In this document: positions 20,845 through 31,052 of the stretch, piece after piece
Position numbering within the stretch: position 1 is the first letter of the stretch
How the letters are laid out: each line of letters opens with the position of its first letter
Assembly: GCF_048128805.1 (NCBI RefSeq)
Contig: NC_136010.1
Coordinates: 16,314,480-16,378,479 of the forward strand
DNA: 64,000 nt
Direction of reading: 5' to 3'
Source: Centroberyx gerrardi
Lineage: Eukaryota > Chordata > Actinopteri > Beryciformes > Berycidae
The notes under the pieces: generated by a model
What the model saw: only the letters and a program-made list of their open reading frames with translations
Told to the model about the DNA's origin: nothing
Database searches by the model: none
Position numbers and translations under genes: made by a program

Positions 20845-21651
20845 GATTCAATTCTATGGTCATTTTTGAGGCTGTATAGTTTGTGGTGTTGTTTAGCAAA
20901 TATCCTTTAAATATCCTTCAGTCAGTGTTGCTGGGATCTAGCCTACTTATGACCATGCACTCTCCTCTTTGCCAATGCAGTTTGCCTGCGTTTGGCACAT
21001 GTCATGATTTCTGAGAACTTAATATGACTCACTTCTGTATCTGCCTTTGTAATTGCGATTTAGTTCGGCTACTTAAAAGTGTGGTTTTTCATGTGGTGTT
21101 TCTGTTATTTTGTCTGGAAAATCACAATTACAAAGGCAGTTACACAAGTGAGTCATATTAAGTTCTGAAAAAAGTCGCAAAAATCATGACCAGAGGCAGA
21201 CAACATCGGAAAAGAGGAGATGTCAAGTAGATCCCGAGCAACACTGACTGAAGTAGCCTAGACCAGTGGTTCTCAAGGTGGGGTCCGGGGACCACCAGGG
21301 GTCCTTGAGGGGGTTCCAGGGGGTCCCCAGCAAATTGATGAATTGTTAAACTTCACCATTATTTCATTTACAAGAAGTTAACACAGTTAGAGAATGTAGA
21401 AGAATGACTGTTTTGATCATAGTTTCACTGTTATCTCTCTACCTACAATACAGATAGTCATGGAATTCTGGACAAAATCATATCTAACAATAAAAATATT
21501 CTCAGATTTGGGTCCGAGAGACAAAATCTCATCAAATGGGGGTCCGTGGCCCTAATATGGACTAAACTAGGGGTCCTTGATATGAAAAAGGTTGAGAATC
21601 ACTGGCCTAGACCACAAACTACAGCCTCAAAAATGACCATAGTGTTGAATT
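20845..21651. repeat. Long imperfect inverted repeat (foldback element), right arm split by a MITE
   Basis: The left arm (about 20845-21066) and right arm (about 21118-21651, excluding the MITE) are reverse complements with many mismatches. Matching blocks include TGGTCATTTTTGAGGCTGTA, CTTCAGTCAGTGTTGCT, GAACTTAATATGACTCACTT and TGCCTTTGTAATTG in the left arm, each present reversed in the right arm. A roughly 50-bp unpaired centre lies at about 21067-21117. This is the shape of a foldback or long-TIR DNA element. A hAT-type MITE has inserted into the right arm, so the foldback is older. Confidence 0.75.
21264..21604. mobile_element. hAT-type MITE (341 bp), CAGTGGTTCTCAA ends, 8-bp TSD
   Basis: The left end reads CAGTGGTTCTCAAGGTGGGG and the right end is GTTGAGAATCACTG, so the terminal repeats pair as CAGTGGTTCTCAA with CAGTGATTCTCAA. 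The flanks carry a perfect 8-bp duplication, GCCTAGAC at 21256-21263 and 21605-21612. The interior has GGGGTCC motifs and no transposase ORF. These termini are the widespread Charlie-like hAT type. Removing one duplication copy and the element restores the continuous right arm of the surrounding inverted repeat. Confidence 0.9.
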
Positions 21652-21817
21652 ACGGAGCCCTAAGGGAACACGGAGGAGAAACATACACTAGAGGGGAAAA
21701 AAACTAGTAGGGGGAGAATATTATTGTTTGTCTTATAATGAAGCATTGAATGTTACAAGAGCGCGCCAGCAGAACTCCACCCAGCGCGCGTCATCAGTTG
21801 CTGCTGCTGTTGTCCAT

Positions 21818-21827
21818 GTCACGTGAC
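21818..21827. promoter_or_regulatory. Palindromic GTCACGTGAC box (CLEAR/USF/TFE type) in the adtrp promoter or 5' UTR
   Basis: A perfect 10-bp palindrome, GTCACGTGAC, lies 28 bp upstream of the adtrp ATG, with an inverted CCAAT (ATTGG) at about 21846. This sequence is the core bound by TFEB/TFE3/MITF (CLEAR element) and USF. Function is inferred from motif and position. Confidence 0.55.
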
Positions 21828-21854
21828 CAAGGAAACTGTCACTCTATTGGCAAA

Positions 21855-24281
21855 ATGGCTGCTACCATGTCGTGGGGATCATGTCTTTGCATTCATGTTT
21901 TAATATTTGCCTGGTATGTTTTCACGCTATCCGCTAACTGCTCTTTGAAGAATACGGAAAGACACCCAGGTGCAAAAACCTACGGGGGACGATGGAAATA
22001 TCTGACTTTCCTCAATCTGGTAAGCAGTGTTGTTGGAGGCTGTAGCGAGCCTGTTATGAATTCATTCACATGAACTCATTAATGAACGTGTTGAATGGGA
22101 GAGCTGATTTTTCGTGTATCTCGTTATTTTTTTTAACTTTAATTTCGACTGAGTACGCTTGTCGTTTCTCAGCCTTTTTGACAGCGACGCCCTGCTTCAC
22201 ATTCACATATATCCAAGCATTGACACCTGGGAGCTACAACCAGTACAACCAGTCTTGTCACTGCTGGCCAACACGCAGTAATTGCTGTGTCCCTACAGGT
22301 GATGCAGACCGTGTTCTTCGGACTGTGTGTGTTGATTGACATCATCCACCTGATACTTCCAGCTAAAGCTTTGCGTGGTGGTGTCCCATCTCTGCTGGTG
22401 AAATTAAGGGACACCTTATTCACTGTTCTAGCTTTCCCCGTTGGCTCAGTAAGTAACTTTCCCTCTTTGTTATACTGGCATTGCATAGATAGTGCATCAT
22501 CTAACTAACTCTGCCAATAATAATCTTTTTGCTCCATTTCCCCAGTTTGTATTTTCCTCTTTCTGGTCAATATACGCTTATGACAGAGAGCTGGTGTACC
22601 CAAAGTACCTTGATGACATTATTCCTGTGTGGTTGAACCATGCTCTGGTAAGTGTGCTCCATTAGTTTGGACTTTAGACTGAACGATGGCAGTGAAGTTT
22701 ATTCAATTACAGATAAGCGGTGTATCCACCTTACAGATTAAGTCTAAAGGCATGAGCTTGTATCACATGCCTCTTTGAAGGGATCACAAGACACATTTCT
22801 TGCAAGGATAGTTGTTGTATCCCTTGTGACTGGGAGCAGTGGTTTAGTTTGAACAGTGTCTTTCTTTGATTTTTTTCCCCTGCCGGTTATCTTATTTTAT
22901 ACACTCGGTTGCAAAATGGCTCATGAAATATGCAGTACTAGAACTGCGATTTGTCTTTCACATTTGTATTCAATACAGTTAGCTACAGCTTCACTAGCTG
23001 TATCTTATCAGGATCAAGTTTCCTTTTGTGTGTTTTACAAACACAGAATTGCATAATACATGACTGCCTATTGACAGCTTATTATAATATATTATACAGT
23101 AATTGGTTTCTGGTTTGTCTTAGTGTCAAGGTACATAGAGATAACACAACAGGGCTGTGCCTTGTTTCCTTCCCACTGTGTCCTTTACTATGCCTAAAGA
23201 ATATCTTATTTTCCCCTGCATTTAACTCTTTTTCCATCTTTCTGTTTACAGCACACTATCATCATACCCTTGATGTTTGTACAGATGTACATTCAGAATC
23301 ATAAATACGGCAGCAGGGTGAAAGGCATCCTAGGCTTGGCTCTTTTCTCTGCACTTTATTTGTCATGGTAAGACAGCTGGGATATGCCTGTCATCAAAGT
23401 CAGGGGCAGCCTCAGCTCACATTATATACATATTGTATCATTGTGTACTGTAGAGGTTTAGACAAAACATTTGCTCACTTACTGGATTTGATTATTCTCT
23501 CTTGTTTCCAGGATCCTCTGGGTGCACCATGTTGCTGGTATTTGGGTGTACCCCATCATGGCCAAACTGAGCCCTATGGGCCTTGTGTTGTTTTTTGGAG
23601 GCGCTGCCCTTACCATGGCTCCTCTCTATCTGCTAGGGGAGAAGCTCAACCGCAACATCTGGGGCAGTGCAGGTGGGATGAAAACACAGGAGATGATCAG
23701 CATGTTCATCAGTGTTAACTAAGGGCTGTATGAATTGTGGCTGTGTGTTAGCACTATATTTTACCTCTGAAGACCTCTCTGGACAGCGTTACTGTTCACT
23801 GGTGGAGGTCTGCTGATTGGTAATTATAACCTCAGGACTTCTCCAGCTTCTGGCTGAAATTACCTACTGTATTTTGAGTTAACTCTGACGTATCTAATGC
23901 TGTATGGACCAATTTGCACACCAGGCATCTCTATTGCAAGGGCCATAAAACCAGTGGTGGGGTAGAGTAGCATCAGTCTTTTCAATGATATGGAGCCAAA
24001 TGAAGAGAGTTTTGCCTGTTTTGCTGTACTGTGGTTGACCTGGATTACCACGGTCACCAAATAAATTATTTTGCTGTCTGGGTGACTGACCTCCTATGGT
24101 AATAGCAATGGTGTTTGAATAGGGCTTTACTATTACATCATTCTTGACTTGGGTGCTTGGGTAAGAAATGTTTATCATTGGGTGGGTCTGTGCATTGGTT
24201 ATTCATTTACAAGATTCTTTACGCTGCCCCCTTTTTTTTTGCTTGTCTCTGAAAGGTCCTCAGAAGAAAAAGAAGAAGTAA
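21855..24281 (+). CDS. adtrp: adtrp-like: AIG1/ADTRP-family membrane protein, 6 coding exons, 239 aa
   Basis: Hand-spliced exons are 21855-22019, 22299-22448, 22546-22647, 23252-23367, 23512-23672 and 24256-24281; all junctions are GT-AG and the total of 720 nt is in frame. The product is a polytopic membrane protein of the AIG1/ADTRP family, whose members hydrolyse fatty acid esters of hydroxy fatty acids using an intramembrane Thr and His. The matching residues here are T51 (in GGRWKYLTFLNL) and H140 (in WLNHALHTIIIP). ADTRP is preferred over AIG1 because of the lysine-rich tail (GPQKKKKK), WVYPIMAKLSPMGL and the N-terminal layout. The start is MAATMSWGS; a second in-frame ATG is at codon 5. 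A polyadenylation signal AATAAA lies at 24805-24810. Reading through the exon 5 donor would give an alternative end at 23722. Confidence 0.88.
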
Positions 24282-26986
24282 GAGCGTGTTGGCGTGTAAG
24301 CTGAGGGACGCAGAGGGACCAGGACAGGCCTGTATCATGCAAGGTTTGGACAAAGGAGCCGAGCACTGACTACCTCCTCAAGGACACAGGGGTGGAGGTT
24401 CTCTCAGGCAACACCACTGGGCAAATAACCTCGATGGTCGGAGACAGTGTAAAACCATCATCTTTAAAATGTATCATTGTAGGACAAAAACTATACTGTA
24501 ATACATCCAGGTTACGTTGTCAAGTCAGCCCATTCCGTTCTCACTAGAGTTTTCTTGTGTTCTTGTTCTCAGTGGCGCAGACTTGCACTGACATGGTAGC
24601 ACATATTGCATCCAACACTCATGATTTCTCTCTCTCTATTATTCCAGTACTTTTATCACAATGCTGTTTTAGTCAGTACTGTAAATTAACTGTATGTGAA
24701 AGGGACCGTTCCTGTTGTGCACTTGCTAATTTATCTTTTGAATTGATGCTTTTAGATAACTGAGATTTATTATGTAACTTTGAAGACAATTATTGGAGAA
24801 ATGAAATAAACTGATTTTATTGATTATTTGTTGCTCAGTGTCTTGAGCTGATTGCTGCTGTTACAGCTTGTATCCAGCTGAGGGAGCTATTAAGCTTTCT
24901 GGCTCTGTAGAGGCTAGAACAATAGAAGATAGAGATGTGAGAGTAAATATATATAAAGTCACAAGATCAATGTTGCATAATGAAAAGGTTTACTGCCCCA
25001 CAGAGTGCTATTTCTTCACTGGTCATGTCAGGGGAAATTTGTATATAGAGTTTATAATATAGTTATATTTATTTAAAAGTCATTAACAGAGCACATTTTG
25101 ATACAACTCAAAGTACTTCACAGTACAAACACGATTAAAAACACCAAAGAGACAAACATTTTATAAAACTGGATATTATGAAGTGTGGTTAAAAGAACAA
25201 TCAAATGAATGTAGATCAGTACAAGCTGAAATCCTGACACTAATAGAGGCAATGTCCATATTTTAAAATCTAAGCTATTGCATTGCAATTGATGACTTTC
25301 ATGGGACAGGGTTACATTTGTTTACTCTTTTGTAGTAAGGCATAGATTGTCTGCTTAAAGAACCACTAATTTGAACCACAACTAAACCTTGAACCACAAG
25401 GTGAATCCAGAAAGGCTTTACGTTACTGTTGACTCTATAATATGGACAGAATTGTCATTGTATTGTGATAATATCATGTAAAATGCATTTGTTTATAGTA
25501 CCTTGCTTTATAAAACCTAGCATGGCAGAAGGATATCAAGGAGGTAGCTGGCTCTGGAAGTTCTCCAAATGCCAGCGATCTACATCATAAACTGATTTAT
25601 CCTCAGTAACCTGAACTTAACCAGCTTAAGCAGGGTGCAAGTAAGCCAATCAGATTTTATCCACTTTCTATGTCACTAAGGTCCCCCCTCTTTGTAAGAG
25701 CAGGCTAGGAGAACTTGAGTGTCTTGATTTAAGAGATGCTTTAGGCTTCTCATGACAGAAATCCAAAAGCTATATCAATTTATGTTACTTACAATAAAAA
25801 AGCATATAAATGCATATAATTACTCAAATGCCCAGTCCTGATGGCAAGAACCTTTTATGACCCAATGTTGGATAGCAGTTTCTCTGGTGTAAACATAGAT
25901 TGACTGATGACAACATATGCGTATAAACAAATAGTACAATATACTGTAGATTATTGTAGATCACAACAGTCTCCAGCACAAGGTAATGAAGTACTGAAGT
26001 ATGTTGACCTGGTCATGGTGCTGTTTGTTGAGGGGTGGGTGCTCTATTCTATACCTATCCTTGTAGTAATAAGATTAGTAGCCTAATCCAGAAAGAGTCA
26101 GGAATAGCCCCCCTCCCCCCTGAGCCACACAGTGTGTGTGAGATGAGGAGGAACCTGTGGGGAGAAATTTTTCGACAGGACAGTGATTTAGACTATAACA
26201 TCTCTGTTAGTTTTTGAAGACCTCTTAAGGTTTATTTATTCCCATGGCTGATCTGAGATCTTGGTGAGTGTACAGGATGCTGTGGATACTTGTGTCGCCC
26301 CACCCCGCTAAACAGATAATCTGAGGTGAATCAAATCAAGCAAGGCCACAGGAGTGACTTTCCACAGAGCTGGAGAGGGAAAGACCACGTCAGAGCTGTG
26401 GAGGTTGATGTCAGAAATGTTGGCATTTGGAGTAGAGGAACATTTGTGTTCTGACATGGCGGTTACAGGCTCCTCATCTTGCTCATTACAGGTAAACCAG
26501 TGTAACTTTTCATAGTTGGATTGTTTGCCTTGGTTTCCTTGTTAGCTAATTCTAGGTTGATTATTTTGTACATTACTCTTGAATAGTGATCATGAATTGT
26601 ATTGTACTGTGATGAGATACTGAGGCACAACGTCCAGCTAAGGATAACAGATACTTAAACTGATCCCTCAAAATGGATTATGTCTGCTTTACATTTGACA
26701 GAATATGATTTCTGGTGTTGATCTTTGGTTGGTTAAGCTTAGCAAATGAAAGTGTCTTTTTTTGAGATAACAAATGTCCCACTTGCATTTTTCATCTCTA
26801 AAGCAGATTTTTTTTTCTGTCCAAATAGGTCCAGAATAATAACAGCCCCAAACAGTGGTCATTTGTGAGGGGAGATTTCTGGACTTTGTTTGTTATACTT
26901 TAGGGTTGGGGTTAGGGAATGAATATAATAGACACAAGTATAACACAGGTATAACGACACAGGTATGTGTGTGCCCAGGCTCTGCT
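24282..26986. other. adtrp 3' UTR and intergenic sequence before ptpdc1
   Basis: Up to about 24830 this is adtrp 3' UTR. The rest is AT-rich sequence without recognised coding content. At 26456-26491 an ATG-led segment, ATGGCGGTTACAGGCTCC and on, ends in CAG followed by GTAAAC. It could be a 5' exon of ptpdc1 (encoding MAVTGSSSCSLQ), but it does not splice in frame to the recognised exons, so it would be noncoding or a uORF. Confidence 0.5.
24805..24810 (+). terminator. Polyadenylation signal AATAAA of adtrp
   Basis: AATAAA occurs 524 nt after the adtrp stop codon in an AT-rich stretch and is followed by T-rich sequence (GATTTTATTGATTATTTG), as expected for a 3' end. Confidence 0.65.
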
Positions 26987-28124
26987 ATGACTGGGGATGT
27001 CAGCCTGAGTGACTGTTCATATGGCGCTCCACACCAAGACAAGAAGTGGGGCTCTGATGGATTACAGTAAGTAAAGATGGTAAAGATGAACATAAAGTGT
27101 GAAAATGTTATAAGCATTTTTTCAGGCTTTTATTTCAACAAATGCCATACTGAGTTTGAATGGTGTCTGAACAGTGGCTATTTTTACTGTAATTCCCTGA
27201 TGTCAGACGCACAGTGCCAGACAAGGATTAGACACCTCTAAGTGGGCACTCACCACTGATGACCTTAATTATTTACATTTTCGAGGCCATCCTGCACTGT
27301 GTGGAGGCTTTGGGATTGTTAGAATCGCTACAGTTTATGTATATCATGCTGAAGATTTGAAAACTATCATCACAATATTTTCGCTGAGTATTTTTCTTCT
27401 GTTTACTCTGCTAAAACACTGATAAAAAGCTAATTTCATTGCTTCAAATGAAAAGAAATTAAATTTTAGGAGAAGTAGCTGATGTGCATTTTTCATTTAA
27501 TTGCAATTGGCAAGCCAATTCTACTAGATACTAGATTAAACCCTGTATAAGTGTAATATCGCCTTTTTTCCTCTCCTCTTCTCTCCTCTGTTAACTCCAG
27601 TCAGAGCCCCCAGGGCAAAGTACACAATTGTAGGAGAAGCTATACGGTACGTCATCCCTGCACCTATGCAATGCTCAATGGGCTGTGGAGGTGAAGCCTG
27701 CAAGTATGACAATCCAAGTTACTGGAGTGATGAAAAGCAGGCCGTAAAAGGCCTCTACTCCTCCTGGTAAGCATTTTAAGACTGTTCTGCAGCATTTACT
27801 CTGATATGACATCAACACATAACACGTCTCACACATTTTAGTCCAACTCTGTTTTTACATTTTCTCTAAGGTTAAGTTAAATGGACTTGAAAAGGATATG
27901 TAAATAATTATATACCATATATCCTACTGATGATGTTTCTATCATTTCAGGGTTACTGATCACCTTCTTGCTATGTCCAGACCCTCAACAGAAATCATTG
28001 AGAAATATAACATTATTGATCAATTCAAAAGGTTTGATTCAAGGTTCTTTGGCAGCTTCCTGAACATGAAAGTACAATATCTGTGGAGACCAGTATAATA
28101 AAGTGTGCATGTCTCTGACTGTTT

Positions 28125-28163
<39 letters not shown>

Positions 28164-30475
28164 GGAGTGGTATAAAAACAGTGATCAACCTGCAGAAGCC
28201 TGGTGAACATGCCAGCTGTGGAAACCCTCTGGAGCCAGAGAGCGGCTTCTCCTACCGCCCAGACGTCTTCATGGAAAACGACAGTAAGCGCTTTAAATAA
28301 CTCTGAGTGAACCTTGCAAACTAGTGTCGCACAAGTCTAACTCAAAACATCTGGCTGTTTCAGTTTATTTCTACAATTTTGGCTGGGACGACTACGGAGT
28401 GGCCAACCTCACAACCTTGCTGGACATGGTGAAGGTGATGGCCTTCGCACTGCAGGAGGGAAAGATAGCGGTCCACTGTCATGCTGGTCTAGGAAGAACA
28501 GGTACAGATTCGACAGTAGACTGTAAGGAATTCAAGCATGTTGTATTCAGTGTTTTGACTATTCATGAAATTCTGACAGACTGAAGGATTCTGGCTTTCT
28601 CCCCTACAGGTGTAGTGTTAGCATGTTTCTTGGCCTATGCCACCAGGATGTCAGCTGACCAGGCTATTTTATATGTGCGCGCTAAGCGTCCTAATTCCAT
28701 CCAGACCCGGGGTCAGCTGCAGTGCGTCAGACACTTTGTCAAATTCCTTGTCCCTCTGAGAAGTGTGTTTTCCTGCGCTGAGCCCCGGGCCAACCCAGTC
28801 ACCCTGTCCCAGTACCTGAACCGCCAGAGACACATGCTGCACGGCTATGAGAGGCGTGAGCTGAGGCACCTACCCAAGATCATCCAGCTGGTATGCAGAC
28901 TGCTGTTGGACATTGCACAAAACCGGCAGGTGATCGAGGAAGACATTCTGGAGGCCCCTGACATCCACGACATAGAGATGACCCTCAGCATGGTTGAGAA
29001 GCTGGACCCGGAGTTATTTGGAAGCCCCCGCTTGCCAGGCCCTCCCACCTTACCCAGACATTTCAACGAGCCGCCCATCTTCTACCATCGCAAAAGCCTG
29101 AGCTATAGTGAGTCCGACTTGAGACGACTGGGGTCACAACTCAACCTGCTGACACAATCTCTCTGCTCTCTGTCACAGAGCAACGTTCACATGACCTGTT
29201 CCCCCTCCGAGTCCTCCTTCCCCGCAGCCCAGCGTCACGGCTGGAACAGCAGCCAGTCTGTCATCTCACACAGATCATCTGGCTCACTCTGGGAGCACAA
29301 GAATCTGACAAACCAAAGCGATGGATCCCTTGTCCTGAGGAAAGTGAAGCGGAAAGCCATCCAACGCAGTGAGTCCATGGGAAATGAAGAATCTCCCAAA
29401 AGGGGCAGCATGCTGTCCAGGTGGAAGGCAGAGCAGAGGGAAGAGTTGGCTGTAAACGGTAAGAAGTGGCACGGTGGAAGAGATGAGGAGTCGGAGAAGT
29501 CGGAGGTGCCCTTTATCACCTTGCAGTCAGAGTTGTCCCTGGATGCCAGGAGGCTGCTGGTGGCACAGGCCCTGGCTGTGGACCTTTTTCAAGATGGGGA
29601 AGAAGGGCACAAGCACGCAGTCTTAGCCTGGCAGGTAACTCATCCACACACCTCTATGTGCTGCATTCTGTATGGATCCGCCTATGAGCTACAAATATTT
29701 ATTTTTTTTATCATGTAAATCTAAAGAGGTGTTCAGGTTAATTCAACAAGAATGTGCCTGAATAAACAGTGTCAGTCACACATGGGCAGGGAGTGTAAAG
29801 TGACTGCCTGGTATGTGTTTAGGCAGAGCTGAACCAAGGCGGGGCGTGGGAGAGGCTGTGTATGGAGCGGGATCCCTTCATCCTGACTGGGCTGATGTGG
29901 GCGTGGCTGGAGCAGCTTAAAGAACCAGTCATCTCCTTCCAGGCTGCCAAGGCCATGAACCCAGACAACAATGACGCTCAGACTGTCCTCGACACACTGG
30001 ACCAGGTCAGAAGTTACACTGTATTGTGCTATTCAGGTTTGAAACAGCGGCAATGCCACACTGAATTATCAGGGCAAGGCAACTTCCAACTTTCTGAATC
30101 TGACCCTCCTTATCATCTCTTCCAAGGCCACCAAAGAAACACTAATGTGCATACTAGATTGTATGGCTCATATGCTGACACTACCGGATGAGATAGAGAA
30201 TGCTTTCCTGGCTCGTACTATCAAGGCTTTCACTTGGGTAAGAAAAACAACACTTATTCATTGCGATTCATTTCAATGTTTAAATGAAAAAAAAAAAAAT
30301 CAATTTTTTCAACTAAAACGTCCCGCTTGCCTTTCAACAGCTGGAAAAGAACTCAGAAGAAGGGAGCAAAGCGTGTGAGACCATGACTACAGTCCTCAGG
30401 TGTGTCCTTCTGGATATGAGATGGACGGCCATCAAAGACGATGAGACTCTAGTGTCCCTCTTCCCTTCAATATAG
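26987..30475 (+). CDS. ptpdc1: ptpdc1: protein tyrosine phosphatase domain-containing 1, 9 coding exons, 674 aa
   Basis: Exons are 26987-27066, 27614-27766, 27951-28031, 28165-28283, 28364-28501, 28610-29634, 29823-30005, 30127-30237 and 30341-30475; together 2025 nt in frame. The product is a CDC14-like dual-specificity phosphatase linked to centrosome/cilium function. The phosphatase signature HCHAGLGRTG spans the exon 5/6 junction, with catalytic C183 and R189. YFYNFGWDDYGV and RAKRPNSIQTRGQL flank it as in human PTPDC1. Exon 6 holds a long Ser-rich region after the phosphatase domain. Exons 7-8 carry the conserved AWERLCMERDPFIL, MWAWLEQLKEPVI and FLARTIKAFT blocks. The human protein is 754 aa (from memory); the shortening lies in the variable middle. 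Exon 1 (MTGDVSLSDC...) is the least certain part, fitting only by a good donor (GTAAGT) and frame. The gene converges with the fbxw12-like gene. Confidence 0.94.
28127..28161 (+). repeat. (GT)n tract directly at the ptpdc1 exon 4 splice acceptor
   Basis: About 17 GT repeats run to 3 bp before exon 4 (acceptor AG at 28163-28164), so they occupy the place of the polypyrimidine tract in the transcript as a UG repeat. UG repeats at acceptors are bound by TDP-43 and CELF proteins in known vertebrate cases. Confidence 0.9.
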
Positions 30476-31052
30476 CTACTACCAGACCTGTGTATGTGGC
30501 AGACTGTGTGCATCTCCATGTGGAGACATATGAGGGAAAAGCTGTTTTTGTGCCTTCATGAGTATTTTATATGTAAGAACTAATTCTGTCAACGTAGGCT
30601 CAATACACAAGTTTATGGTATGTAAATGATCACAATTCATAAAACTATCTTGCCTCAGTAGTGAGTAAAGGTAAGATATTGAAGAACAGGTCAGGATATA
30701 TTTTCCAGTACGTACATTATGCCTTAAGACTGGTTATATCTATCAACATTGAAATACCTCAGCTCCAAGAAGTTCAGTTATAATAGACTACCCTTCTACC
30801 TGTACAGATTTTCATTTTTTAACGAAATATGTTATCATATACCACAACACGCACAGTATCAATGCCTTCCCCGTAACATAGAGCTCTTCATCTGTACTGC
30901 CTGATACTCTTTTGTAAACATAGACTTACTGAAGCACATCATACAGCAAGCATATCTGTTGTAACAATTCAGAATAAAAGGCAAATGCTAGTCCTTCCAG
31001 TGGATAGTGCAAACTGCTTTCGTACCAGCGCCTCTGTGTGGGGCAGTGATGC
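30476..31052. other. Convergent 3' UTR region between ptpdc1 and fbxw12-like
   Basis: The stop codons of the two genes are 577 bp apart. The interval is AT rich, with a plus-strand AATAAA at 30973-30978. No canonical minus-strand AATAAA was seen, so the fbxw12-like transcript probably ends at a variant signal or reads into ptpdc1 sequence. Confidence 0.6.
30973..30978 (+). terminator. Polyadenylation signal AATAAA of ptpdc1
   Basis: AATAAA occurs about 500 nt after the ptpdc1 stop and about 75 nt before the stop codon of the convergent fbxw12-like gene, so the two 3' UTRs nearly meet or overlap. Confidence 0.6.

Noticed and set aside
26456..26491. ATG-led segment MAVTGSSSCSLQ ending at a GTAAAC donor as ptpdc1 coding exon 1
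   Set aside because: Phase 0 at this donor does not join in frame to the conserved exon at 27614 or to the exon at 26979. It may be a noncoding 5' exon only.
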